NCBI RefSeq assembly: GCF_003419895.1
Contig: NZ_QPMM01000011.1
Coordinates: 248,001 to 312,000 of the forward strand
Reading direction: 5' to 3'
DNA length: 64,000 nt
DNA from: Chitinophaga silvatica
GTDB taxonomy: Bacteria; Bacteroidota; Bacteroidia; Chitinophagales; Chitinophagaceae
The notes under the pieces were generated by a model that worked only from the letters and a program-made list of their open reading frames with translations, was not told the DNA's origin and searched no databases. The translations under genes were made by a program, and so were the position numbers. How positions within the stretch are numbered: the stretch's first letter is position 1; the number at the start of each line of letters is the position of its first letter. This document shows positions 19,137-27,644 of this stretch, piece after piece.

Positions 19137-20108
19137 ATGGCAAAAGTAACAAAAATAGCTCTCGGTAAAAATGGACCCCTGGTATCTAAGTTAGGGTTAG
19201 GCTGTATGCGTATGTCACCAGTTTGGGGTAGTCAGGCCAGAGATGAAAATGAAAGTATCGCTACTATTCAGATGGCGCTTGATAATGGCATTAATTTTCT
19301 GAATACCGGCGATTTTTACGGTAGTGGTCATAATGAATTGCTGGTTGGTAAAGCCATCAAAGGAAGAAGAGATGATGCATTCATAAGTGTAAAATTCGGT
19401 GCAATTTTTTACGGCAATCAAATGTTGGGGTTAGATTTACGCCCTATTGCAATCAAAAACTTCATTAATTACTCCCTCGTACGCTTAGGCGTAGATACAA
19501 TTGATCTGTATCAGCCATGCCGACTCGATAACAGTGTTCCGATCGAAGATGTAATTGGTACAGTGGCAGATTTGATCAAGGACGGAAAAGTTCGGCATCT
19601 TGGAGTTTCTGAAATTACAGCTGATCAATTGCGCAAGGCTAATAGCGTTTATCCTGTATCTGCGTTGGAAATAGGATATTCATTAGCAGACAGGCAAATT
19701 GAAAAAGATTTACTTCCAACAGCAAAGGAGCTTGGAATAAGCGTAGTTGCCTTCGCCAATACAGCAGAAGGATTACTCACCGGTAATATGAAAGCTCCAT
19801 TACCTGCCAACGACTACCTCAATCATTTCTCCCGCTTCCAGGGCGAAACTCTGGTTAAGAATCTCGAGAAAGTTGATGTGCTGAAAAAAATGGCAAAAGA
19901 CAAGGGTTATACTCCCGCTCAATTGGCCATTGCATGGGTAAATTTACAGGGCGATGATATTATGCCTTTAGTAAGTATGAGCCAGCGTTCCAGACTTCCG
20001 GAGAATATGCAGGCTATGGAAATTCAATTTACTCCTGAGGAAATGAATACATTGAACACAACTTTTTCTGTGGGAGCAATATTAGGTGGTACCTATCTTC
20101 AAAGATAG
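19137..20108 (+). CDS. Aldo/keto reductase
   Basis: 323 residues forming a TIM barrel of the AKR superfamily: LGLGCMRMSP near the start, FLNTGDFYGSGHNELLVGKA, ISVKFG, IDLYQPCRLDNSVPIEDVIG, GKVRHLGVSEI and the C-terminal cofactor-binding region. It would reduce carbonyls with NADPH. Of the usual catalytic tetrad, Tyr61 and Lys86 are present, but the Asp position is Asn56 and the His position is occupied by Cys128. The gene is 30 bases before an AraC regulator and is probably controlled by it. Confidence 0.9.
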   Translation: MAKVTKIALGKNGPLVSKLGLGCMRMSPVWGSQARDENESIATIQMALDNGINFLNTGDFYGSGHNELLVGKAIKGRRDDAFISVKFGAIFYGNQMLGLDLRPIAIKNFINYSLVRLGVDTIDLYQPCRLDNSVPIEDVIGTVADLIKDGKVRHLGVSEITADQLRKANSVYPVSALEIGYSLADRQIEKDLLPTAKELGISVVAFANTAEGLLTGNMKAPLPANDYLNHFSRFQGETLVKNLEKVDVLKKMAKDKGYTPAQLAIAWVNLQGDDIMPLVSMSQRSRLPENMQAMEIQFTPEEMNTLNTTFSVGAILGGTYLQR

Positions 20109-20138
20109 AAATCCCGTCCGTTTCATATCTTTATAGTA

Positions 20139-20948
20139 ATGAATCCAACTGAAATAGTTCCAGGTGTTATCTTTATTACCTATCAATCTACTGAAAGAAA
20201 GGAAAAGGCAACATTCCTCGAACACAATACACTTGTACTACAGGTTTCAGGACGTTTTACTATGGAAACAGCCAATCAGAGAGTTTCTATGGAACGTGGT
20301 GAAATGATGCTGATAAGAAAATATCAATTAGGAGAAATTACCAAGACTCCTCTGAACGGAGAAAATTATCAAACTATTATTATTAGCCTGAAAGAGGACC
20401 TGCTTAGACAAATTGCCCTTGAGGAGCAAATAGATATAGGGCAGAAGTATGCAGGTCCTTTTGCCATACATCTGCCCCAAAATGATTTTTTACATGCTTT
20501 TTTTCAGTCTATAGTGCCATATGTACAGCAACCGCAGGAGAAAATTACTACTGCACTAGGCATGCTTAAAGTCAAAGAAGCTGTATATCTTCTGATTAAT
20601 ACGATGCCCGAACTCAAGGGCTTTTTGTTCGATTTTTCCGAACCTTATAAAATGGATTTGGAAAAGTTTATGAATAACAACTTTTCCTATAATATCCCAA
20701 TTGAGAAATTTGCCCGGCTTACCGGACGAAGTCTGGCAGGCTTCAAGCGTGATTTTCAAAAAATATTTGGAATGGCACCCCGCCAATGGTTGCAGGAAAG
20801 AAGATTAAAGGAAGCCCTTTATCTTATTGAGAAAAAACATAAAAAACCATCTGCAATCTATCTCGATTTGGGCTTTGAAAGCCTTTCACATTTCTCCCAT
20901 TCTTTTAAGAAGAAATATGGAATAGCGCCTACACAATTGAAAAGCTAA
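20139..20948 (+). CDS. AraC-family regulator downstream of the aldo/keto reductase
   Basis: 269 residues. The N-terminal cupin-like part (TLVLQVSGRFTMETANQRVSM) is followed by a helical linker and a C-terminal AraC DNA-binding domain: IEKFARLTGRSLAGFKRDF then PRQWLQERRLKEALYLI and IYLDLGFESLSHFSHSFKKKYG. It is co-oriented with the aldo/keto reductase gene. Its stop overlaps the next minus-strand gene by 4 bases. Confidence 0.9.
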   Translation: MNPTEIVPGVIFITYQSTERKEKATFLEHNTLVLQVSGRFTMETANQRVSMERGEMMLIRKYQLGEITKTPLNGENYQTIIISLKEDLLRQIALEEQIDIGQKYAGPFAIHLPQNDFLHAFFQSIVPYVQQPQEKITTALGMLKVKEAVYLLINTMPELKGFLFDFSEPYKMDLEKFMNNNFSYNIPIEKFARLTGRSLAGFKRDFQKIFGMAPRQWLQERRLKEALYLIEKKHKKPSAIYLDLGFESLSHFSHSFKKKYGIAPTQLKS

Positions 20949-21508
20949 TCGATCTGGTGGATCTGCACGGCAAGGTTATTTGATTTGTCGTAAAACAGGA
21001 AGATCTCTTCTGCACAAGAATCCTGAATAAAATCATGAGACCAAACCTGGCAGATGAAAATCATCTTTTCTCCCTGCAAATTAGTTGGCCATTCATCACC
21101 CTGCTGCCACTCTGGTTGCTCACCCAGATTTTTAATTACCTCATTGATTTTCAGATTATTCTTTTGATGATATACTTTCCTGTTTTCCTCATAAGATTTT
21201 CTTCCCTCTTCAAGATACTTGATCCAATCTTCATTCGTGCTAAAATAGCAATAGTCGGCCTTCAATCTATATTTATTATCGATCATGTCAAAAGTGACCT
21301 TGTCTTCATCACAGAACTCATTACAATGCTTTATACTTTCATCACAATAAGGATCATTATTAAAATAGACTAAATGTATGTTGCCGGATAACGACTTATC
21401 AATGATTGAAAGATCAATACTGGCAATTGGCAGGAAGTGCTGGTTGTTTTTCTCGTAATTGTCAACAAACACTTCTTCAATGGTAGGGAATAGCTTTACA
21501 GCGGTCAT
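20945..21508 (-). CDS. Hypothetical cytosolic protein, YwqG/DUF1963-like
   Basis: 187 residues, soluble and acidic, with no leader. It contains LGEQPEWQQGDEWPTNLQGEKMIFICQV, and ends EEIFLFYDKSNNLAVQIHQID; this P-W...M-x-F-I-x-Q-V arrangement resembles the DUF1963 (YwqG) family. The assignment is by pattern only. A Cys/Asp-rich middle (YCDESIKHCNEFCDEDKV) is unusual. It is convergent with the AraC gene. Confidence 0.6.
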   Translation of the reverse strand: MTAVKLFPTIEEVFVDNYEKNNQHFLPIASIDLSIIDKSLSGNIHLVYFNNDPYCDESIKHCNEFCDEDKVTFDMIDNKYRLKADYCYFSTNEDWIKYLEEGRKSYEENRKVYHQKNNLKINEVIKNLGEQPEWQQGDEWPTNLQGEKMIFICQVWSHDFIQDSCAEEIFLFYDKSNNLAVQIHQID

Positions 21509-21579
21509 AAATACAGTAATTATTTATCAATATATCTTTCAACTAAATTAAAAAATCAAATTAAATTATTAATCTTCTC

Positions 21580-21714
21580 TTACAAATTCATATACATCCG
21601 ATTCAATCCCCTAAGTTCCTCTTTAAAGAATGCTGCATCCAGCTTGGTTTTACTATGATAGGTAAATCCAGCTTTTTCATAGACGGCAATTGCTGCATTT
21701 GAGCATCGCTTTTC
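21580..21714 (-). pseudogene. C-terminal remnant of a GNAT acetyltransferase gene
   Basis: In one minus-strand frame, bases 21714 to 21580 encode about 44 residues ending NRMYMNL-stop and containing NAAIAVYEKAGFTYHSK. That is the conserved last strand-helix-strand of GNAT acetyltransferases (N-x-x-A-I-x-x-Y-x-K-x-G-F). A stop codon (21715-21717) sits directly upstream in frame, and no other frame upstream continues the domain, so only the 3' end survives. The rest of the 351-base gap (21509-21859) holds no other recognisable feature. The intact copy was probably lost by deletion. Confidence 0.75.
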
Positions 21715-21859
21715 TTAGTTCCATATTGAGGGTCTGGTTTAGATTGGAATAAACGAAAATATTCAAAAATTAGTACCTTCGCCCGCATATTTACAAACAG
21801 CATATTGCAGTTTGCTAACCCGTTTTAGTTACAAAAATTGAAAAGTCGTTACCCGAAAA

Positions 21860-22882
21860 ATGGAAAAGAATTCTGAATATGAGAAAATGCCTAAAAACCT
21901 GAAAGGGCTTAATTTATCTGAGAAAAGTCAACATACGCTGAACAAATTAAAATGGATTGTAACCGAGAAAATTCATGGCGCTAACTTCAGCTTCGTATAT
22001 GAGAATCGCAGATTACGCTTTGCTAAGCGAAAAGATTATTTGAAGTGGACAGATGATTTTTTCGGATTTCAACTTGTCGTGGCCGAATTGGAAGACAGGA
22101 TGATTCAACTTTTTGAACAGCTTAGTAAGGATAAACCTGGAAGTCGGTATATTATATACGGAGAGCTATTCGGAGGAAAATATCCTCATCCCGATGTTGC
22201 TTCAGCTCCTGAAGTGCAGGCAATTCAGACTGGCGTCTATTATAGCCCTTCAGTGCAATTTTGTGCATTTGATATAGCCGTAGAATCAGAAAACCTGGCT
22301 CCAAAACAATACCTGGATTACGAGGAAGCAATTACCTATTTTGAAAAATACAATATTCTTTATGCAAGAGTTTTATTTAGCGGGAAACTGAATGAAGTAT
22401 TGAACTTTAACACCAGGATTGATTCAACAATTCCGGCTCTGCTGAATCTTCCACCACTGGATGCCAACCTGATAGAAGGAATTGTTGTTAAACCCTTGAA
22501 ACATTCTACGGTTAATGATCTTCGTCCTATTATCAAAATTAAAAACCCAGAATTTGATGAGGAGAAGAAGTTCCATGAAGCAGAAAAGTGGTCGTTGATT
22601 CCTGATATTACTTCCCGCTCAGAAAAACTATCCTTCTTAGTAGAAGAAATGGCAAATTATATCACAGAAAACAGACTTAACAGCGCACTTTCAAAAATCG
22701 GACAGCTGGATTTAAATAATTCCACAAGGATGAATGAAATTCATAGCGAATTCCTGGAGGATATTTTTACTGATTTCAATATTGAGAATGGGAATATCCT
22801 GGCCGACCTAATTGATTCAGAAACTGAATGGGTTCGGAACCGTATTGCTACGCGTATCTCAGAATTTATTGTTTCGTACTAG
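21860..22882 (+). CDS. Rnl2-type RNA ligase
   Basis: 340 residues. Covalent nucleotidyltransferase that seals RNA ends. All ligase motifs are visible: motif I TEKIHGANF with the adenylated Lys37, motif III YGELFGG with Glu102, motif IIIa CAFDIAV, motif IV LIEGIVVKPL with Glu206, and motif V IIKIKNPEF with Lys226/Lys228. The spacing almost matches T4 Rnl2 (Lys35, Glu99, Glu204, Lys225/227). The C-terminal ~105 residues are helical, as in Rnl2. It is a stand-alone gene next to a GNAT remnant, with no kinase/phosphatase or RtcB neighbour. It overlaps the convergent gene by 17 bases. Confidence 0.92.
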   Translation: MEKNSEYEKMPKNLKGLNLSEKSQHTLNKLKWIVTEKIHGANFSFVYENRRLRFAKRKDYLKWTDDFFGFQLVVAELEDRMIQLFEQLSKDKPGSRYIIYGELFGGKYPHPDVASAPEVQAIQTGVYYSPSVQFCAFDIAVESENLAPKQYLDYEEAITYFEKYNILYARVLFSGKLNEVLNFNTRIDSTIPALLNLPPLDANLIEGIVVKPLKHSTVNDLRPIIKIKNPEFDEEKKFHEAEKWSLIPDITSRSEKLSFLVEEMANYITENRLNSALSKIGQLDLNNSTRMNEIHSEFLEDIFTDFNIENGNILADLIDSETEWVRNRIATRISEFIVSY

Positions 22883-24167
22883 CCAAACGCTTTCTTAGCA
22901 AATGGTTTTGCAACATTAATACCTTGTTATAGGTAGGACACCGGTAGTAATAACTAATAAGATGGTAACCGGAAAAGAATTTTTTATACGGATCAGGAAG
23001 TAATGAGTTGAAACCTGCTACAAAGAATACAAAATCTCCGTTTACATCTATTTTTTTTATATCAATAACCGGTGCTTCTTCTCCTAACCACATCAAGGAG
23101 GTAGATAGAATTATTTTATCCATTTCATCCCGTGATTCTTTGAGTAGCATTTGCGCATCTTTAGCTAATTGTTCCCGGTGTTGAATAAGCACAGCATCGG
23201 GGTATTTACCAATTAAGCGGGCAAAATGGTAAATCAGGACCGGCGACCGGGCATAGTGTGGAGAAATATAAGCCGGGTCAGACAAATACTCACGGTGCCG
23301 TATAAACGCATCTAGTAACTGCACTGTTGCATTATCGGCCTTACTATTTGCCATATTATAGGTATGCATGAAGTATAAAGTATTTGAGAGTACGCAGGCA
23401 TCAAAATCGATCGGCATATTTTTTCCAAACCAGGTAGAATATGCCGGTATGCCCCGATACTTTTTGAACGTATTTTTGATGCCATAATTCACTGTATTGG
23501 CATGCTGTTCCATCAGTTCCTTTGCTGCCAGGGCTGTTGTACTATCTGCTTCCATTGCAAGTAGCAGAATAGAAGTATCATCAATATCATCCGGTAGGGA
23601 ATGCCATTTTCTGAATAGATTTAAGAACCAGGAATTAGGGAATACCATACTGGGATTAGTTCTCCAGAAATTGTAGGTCTGCCTGCCCGATTTATGCTGG
23701 AAGTGGGGGAAAGATTGTTGTGCCAATTTACGGATCTTCAGGCAAAGTATACTGTCGGGGCCCCTTAGCTCATTTTGTATTTCACCTAATGTCATGGCAA
23801 TAAGCCCTGTAAAAAATACGTTGTTATCGTGCTTCCTTTTACCATCCGGGTATCCGTAATAACGGTGACTGGCAAACATACCGGCGTAATAGAAGCTATC
23901 GGATTGGTATTGTTCGGCTGCAATCTCACGTAGTAACCGGGATGTTACTGTATCTTCCTGAGCGTATAACCGGGAAGAAAACAGGATCAAGATGATAATT
24001 GTTAGCTTATTTAAAAGGCATTTACATGACGGAATAGGGAAGTTGTACACTGGTTTGGAAGAGTTAAAGGGGAAAATCTTGAAAAGAATTGGTCTCTTTT
24101 TTTCGGCTATAAAGGTAGTGAAGCATATTGAAAGTTCATAGATTTTGATGTAAACGCTACTTATCAA
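22866..24167 (-). CDS. Exported protein of unknown function with late signal peptide
   Basis: 433 residues in the longest reading. A signal-peptide-like segment LNKLTIIILILFSSRLYAQ occurs only after about 50 residues, and no in-frame ATG lies between Met1 and it. So either the leader is long or a non-ATG codon near 24020 is used. The mature part (about 360 residues) is rich in Tyr/Trp/His with helical pairs (FFTGLIAMTLGEIQN, DDIDDTSILLLAMEADSTTALAAKE), suggesting an alpha-helical toroid, but no family was recognised. Confidence 0.7.
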   Translation of the reverse strand: MISSVYIKIYELSICFTTFIAEKKRPILFKIFPFNSSKPVYNFPIPSCKCLLNKLTIIILILFSSRLYAQEDTVTSRLLREIAAEQYQSDSFYYAGMFASHRYYGYPDGKRKHDNNVFFTGLIAMTLGEIQNELRGPDSILCLKIRKLAQQSFPHFQHKSGRQTYNFWRTNPSMVFPNSWFLNLFRKWHSLPDDIDDTSILLLAMEADSTTALAAKELMEQHANTVNYGIKNTFKKYRGIPAYSTWFGKNMPIDFDACVLSNTLYFMHTYNMANSKADNATVQLLDAFIRHREYLSDPAYISPHYARSPVLIYHFARLIGKYPDAVLIQHREQLAKDAQMLLKESRDEMDKIILSTSLMWLGEEAPVIDIKKIDVNGDFVFFVAGFNSLLPDPYKKFFSGYHLISYYYRCPTYNKVLMLQNHLLRKRLASTKQ

Positions 24168-24295
24168 GTTTGTGAACCTGGTTTGTAACTATCATAATTA
24201 CCTTAAATTGATATGAAATATTGTTGATATGCTGGTTTCAAAAGCATATGAATTGCCAGATTGGTTTAGAAAATATAAAATATTCTTCAATAATA

Positions 24296-25177
24296 ATGAT
24301 CAATAATTTTAAGGATAAGTTACTCGGTTGTTTGGTAGGAGGAGCTGTGGGTGATGCTGTTGGCAGTTATTATGAATCCCAGTCAACTATTAAAGAGGTT
24401 AGTTATGAACATATATATGGCATTACAGATGATACACAGTTAACCCTGGCAACCTGTGAGGCTATAATAAGCAATAAGTATCTGACACCAGACAAGGTAG
24501 CCCAACATTTACTTCAATGGTATAATAAAGGACTACTCAGAGGACTAGGAGCCAGCACCCTAAAAGCCCTACGTGATTTGCAGATGGGAGCACATTGGGG
24601 CCTTTCTGGCCGAGGAGGAGAATATGCAGCAGGTAATGGTGCAGCTATGCGTATTGCTCCTTTAGCTTTTGTATTAAATGTTCCCGAACAGCGGCAGCTA
24701 ATTCGTGATATTTGCTATATCACTCACAAAAATGAAGAAGCATATGTGGGAGCATTAAGCATCCTATATGTTTTGCACTATACTCTGAATGATGTTGAGC
24801 AAGATAAGCTGATGAACAAAGTTATTTCAGAAATCCCCGATACACAGGTGAGGGATAATTTAATCAGTATAGCCAAGGAAGAATACAGCATACAAGAGGC
24901 TGCAAAGCTGTTGGGCACATCAGGGTTTGTAGCTGCTTCTGTTCCATTTTCAATTTATGCTTCACAACAAGTGTCTAAAATCGGGTTTCAGAATGTGATT
25001 ACTCAAATAATCAAATGTGGGGGAGATACTGATACAAATGCGTCGCTGGCTGGTCAGATTATGGGTACTACTATTGGCTATAATGCCTTGCCAACGGAAA
25101 TTATCTCAATATTTAATAAAATTCCTGAAAGCTCATATATTATCAAAGTTGCAAACAATATTGAACCAAAAATCTAA
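24296..25177 (+). CDS. ADP-ribosylglycohydrolase (DraG/ARH family)
   Basis: 293 residues from the ATG at 24296 (MINNFKDKLLGCLVGGAVGDAVGS). An earlier in-frame ATG at 24221 adds an unlikely tail. The family removes ADP-ribose from proteins or nucleic acids using two Mg ions. The metal ligands are present: GITDDTQLTLAT (Thr44, Asp45, Asp46) and GGDTDTNASLAGQIMG (Asp244, Asp246), plus GNGAAMRIAPLA. The lipoprotein gene follows after 18 bases. No ADP-ribosyltransferase partner is visible in the window. Confidence 0.92.
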   Translation: MINNFKDKLLGCLVGGAVGDAVGSYYESQSTIKEVSYEHIYGITDDTQLTLATCEAIISNKYLTPDKVAQHLLQWYNKGLLRGLGASTLKALRDLQMGAHWGLSGRGGEYAAGNGAAMRIAPLAFVLNVPEQRQLIRDICYITHKNEEAYVGALSILYVLHYTLNDVEQDKLMNKVISEIPDTQVRDNLISIAKEEYSIQEAAKLLGTSGFVAASVPFSIYASQQVSKIGFQNVITQIIKCGGDTDTNASLAGQIMGTTIGYNALPTEIISIFNKIPESSYIIKVANNIEPKI

Positions 25178-25195
25178 ATTTAGATACTATACCAA

Positions 25196-25744
25196 ATGAA
25201 AAAATTACTTATCCCTATCTGCCTGATTCTTGCTATTACTGCTTGTAACAGACAAACGAAGAATCAAAGGGCTGCTGATGAAATCCTTGATAAGATACCT
25301 TCTACTAAGACTATGAATGCAGGTAAACATCCTTATGAATTATATGTTCCGGACGGTTGGAAAACTGAAAACAGGAAGTTAAGGGGAGTAGATTACTATT
25401 TCATAGCTCCTGCGGATAATCCAAATATTAATGTTAATGTAGTTACAGAAACAATGTCCGGACTTTCATTAAATGATTACAGTGAACTTAACCTTAATAA
25501 TATAAAACGAATTATTCCCAGTGCTGTAATTCTAGGGCATGGTAAAACTAAAATTAATGGAGTTACATCTGCATGGTACAAATATACAATAGAGCCTCAG
25601 GGCATTAATATTTCATTGAGTAGTTGTCTCGTGCCCGATAAAGGAGTTGCCTATATTATTACCTGTGGTTCACTAACTAAAGATGCCGATAAATACAAAA
25701 ATACTTTCGATACAATCCTTAAATCTTTCAAATTTGTAAACTGA
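25196..25744 (+). CDS. Lipoprotein of unknown function
   Basis: 182 residues with a lipoprotein leader MKKLLIPICLILAITAC (lipid Cys17). The mature domain (YELYVPDGWKTENRK ... FIAPADNPNINVNVVTE ... AYIITCGSL ... FDTILKSFKFVN) looks like a PsbP-like alpha/beta fold often seen in small bacterial lipoproteins. It is likely co-transcribed with the ADP-ribosylglycohydrolase gene. No specific role can be inferred. Confidence 0.75.
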   Translation: MKKLLIPICLILAITACNRQTKNQRAADEILDKIPSTKTMNAGKHPYELYVPDGWKTENRKLRGVDYYFIAPADNPNINVNVVTETMSGLSLNDYSELNLNNIKRIIPSAVILGHGKTKINGVTSAWYKYTIEPQGINISLSSCLVPDKGVAYIITCGSLTKDADKYKNTFDTILKSFKFVN

Positions 25745-25745
25745 A

Positions 25746-26486
25746 TTAATTTACATCCATTGTTTCATTCCAATAAAAGCTATCTGGGGTTGGCCTTTGC
25801 CCAAAAATGGCGGTGCCAACTCTGATAATTGTAGCTCCTTCTTCAATGGCAATTTCCATATCTCCACTCATGCCCATCGATAGTTCAAGCATTTCAACAT
25901 TTGGAATGGCCAGCGAGATAATTTGTTGCTGAATACCTCTGAGTAATTGGAAACATTTCCGTACTTTCTCCGGTTCTGCACTGAGAATACCAATAGTCAT
26001 CAGTCCTTTTACTCTCAAAGTTTCAAACCTTGCAACTTGTTCTACTAATTCTATTACAGTATCCGGACTAGCTCCAAATTTACTTTCCTCTTTAGAAGTA
26101 TTCACCTGTATCAGTATATCCATTGTTCTGTTATCTGCCAAAAGGCGCTGATGAAGCTTTTGTGCTAAGTCGAGCCGGTCTACCGATTGCAAACAGGATA
26201 CATCATATTTTAGGATATCCTTGATTTTGTTGGTTTGTAAGTGACCGATGAAATGATTGGTATGGGGAGTGTATTTTAAGTCTTCGTACTTCTCTTTTAA
26301 TTCCTGCACTTTATTTTCAGCAATAAGCGTCTGACCAGATTCCAGCGCTATTTTTATCCTTTCTGCAGAAACAGTTTTGGTGGCCAGTAAGAGTTTCACT
26401 TCCTCTGGCGACCTGTCGACCTTGCGGCATGCAATTGCAATTCTGTTTAAGATTTGCTGAATGTTTTCTGCGATCTGATTTTCCAT
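25746..26486 (-). CDS. yggS: YggS-family pyridoxal-phosphate carrier protein
   Basis: 246 residues. This alanine-racemase-like TIM barrel binds PLP and maintains its free pool. Visible family motifs are LLATKT with the PLP lysine Lys37, HFIGHLQTNKIKDI, LIQVNTSKEESKFG, LRVKGLMTIG, LSMGMSGDMEIAIEEGAT and IRVGTAIFGQR. It is the last gene of a four-gene operon led by pyridoxal kinase, which fits its job in vitamin B6 homeostasis. The gap to the preceding GNAT gene is 6 bases. Confidence 0.95.
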   Translation of the reverse strand: MENQIAENIQQILNRIAIACRKVDRSPEEVKLLLATKTVSAERIKIALESGQTLIAENKVQELKEKYEDLKYTPHTNHFIGHLQTNKIKDILKYDVSCLQSVDRLDLAQKLHQRLLADNRTMDILIQVNTSKEESKFGASPDTVIELVEQVARFETLRVKGLMTIGILSAEPEKVRKCFQLLRGIQQQIISLAIPNVEMLELSMGMSGDMEIAIEEGATIIRVGTAIFGQRPTPDSFYWNETMDVN

Positions 26487-26492
26487 TGATCA

Positions 26493-26900
26493 CTATTTAA
26501 TATTGTTTACATCAGTTAAGGTATAACAGTATTCCCATTGCTCCATTCCTATTTTAGGATAATAATGAATAGCTTTGGGAGCTGCCAGTAAGATCAGTTT
26601 GGCATCGGGAGTATGTTGCTTGGTTATACGTATTAATTCCCTGCCAATCCCCATTTTCTGATAGCTTTCATCTACTGCCAGGTCCGACAAATAAGTACAG
26701 AAAGCATAGTCAGTAAGCGATCTTGCGATGCCAATTAATTTGCCATTATCTCTTGCGGTAGCAAAAATGTCGGCATTTTGCAGCATTTTGGCGATTCTGT
26801 CGGGTTCGTTGATGGGTCTTCTTTCCCCTAAAGTGGATTTTACCAATACTTCCAGGAATTCGGCTGCTTCGATCTTTTCTTCAATTTGATAGGTAATCAT
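26493..26900 (-). CDS. GNAT-family N-acetyltransferase in the B6 operon
   Basis: 135 residues with the compact GNAT fold. The acetyl-CoA-binding motif is LAVDESYQKMGIGRELI (Q-K-M-G-I-G), preceded by IGIARSLTDYAFCTYLSDL. The last part (IHYYPKIGMEQWEY) is the usual C-terminal strand. The acceptor is unknown. The position between the AAA ATPase and yggS, with gaps of 11 and 6 bases, indicates co-transcription with B6 genes. Confidence 0.88.
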   Translation of the reverse strand: MITYQIEEKIEAAEFLEVLVKSTLGERRPINEPDRIAKMLQNADIFATARDNGKLIGIARSLTDYAFCTYLSDLAVDESYQKMGIGRELIRITKQHTPDAKLILLAAPKAIHYYPKIGMEQWEYCYTLTDVNNIK

Positions 26901-26911
26901 GAGCGTTGTTT

Positions 26912-27637
26912 TTAGTTTATGGCTGCAAGTACTTCTTCCTGCTCCAGTTCTTCTATCAGCCTTGCTTTTATTTCGGTATACAGATAATCTTTTGCTTCAG
27001 CATAGGAGATCTCATATTTACGTTGTATTTGATTCATCCTTTCCGGAAAGCGTAATAATAATTGATCGTAATAATTGTCCAGAAGTGCTGGTGCAGGCAT
27101 CTCAAAACTGATCTTTAGTTGAAAACGCCGTAGCAAAGCGGTATCAATGATGGTAGGGTGATTAGTGGCACACAATAACAGTGCATCCTGTGGGTAGTAA
27201 TCGATAAGCTGAATAAGTGTGTTTACCAACCTTCTCATTTCTCCTACATCTTTGTCGTCATTTCCTCTTGCTTTTCCAATCTGATCAAACTCATCCAGAA
27301 ATAAAATAGCTTTATCCCTGGCGGCTTTGTCGAAAACCTGCTTGATGTTTTGGGATGTTTCTCCAATCCGTGCACATATTACATTACTAAGGTTGAGGAT
27401 CAGAATTTTCTTATTCAACGCACTGGCAATCGCTTTGGCCGACATAGTTTTGCCACATCCCGAACTACCATGTAACAGAATTTTATTGTTGACAGGTAGT
27501 CCATACTCCTGCAGTTTTTCTATATAAGTATGTTCTTTAATAAGCTGAACAAATTGTTGCCTGTTAGCTTCATCGAGCAATACATCGTTGAATGATACCC
27601 GTTCCTTATCGTTGATGACTAGATCTAATATGTTCAT
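26912..27637 (-). CDS. AAA ATPase in the pyridoxal kinase operon
   Basis: 241 residues, a single AAA module. Walker A GSSGCGKT (57-64), Walker B ILFLDEFD (111-118), sensor-1 LLCATN and the arginine-finger region DTALLRRF are intact. The 50-residue N-terminus is short (INDKERVSFNDVLLDEANRQ) and there is no membrane or protease domain. The fold is close to FtsH/SpoVK-like ATPases that remodel proteins. It is 7 bases after pdxY. Its link to B6 metabolism is unexplained. Confidence 0.88.
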   Translation of the reverse strand: MNILDLVINDKERVSFNDVLLDEANRQQFVQLIKEHTYIEKLQEYGLPVNNKILLHGSSGCGKTMSAKAIASALNKKILILNLSNVICARIGETSQNIKQVFDKAARDKAILFLDEFDQIGKARGNDDKDVGEMRRLVNTLIQLIDYYPQDALLLCATNHPTIIDTALLRRFQLKISFEMPAPALLDNYYDQLLLRFPERMNQIQRKYEISYAEAKDYLYTEIKARLIEELEQEEVLAAIN

Positions 27638-27644
27638 TTTAAAT

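Noticed and set aside
21860-22882. RNA ligase as a sign of a prophage
   Set aside because: No phage structural, integrase or lysis genes are present anywhere in the window.
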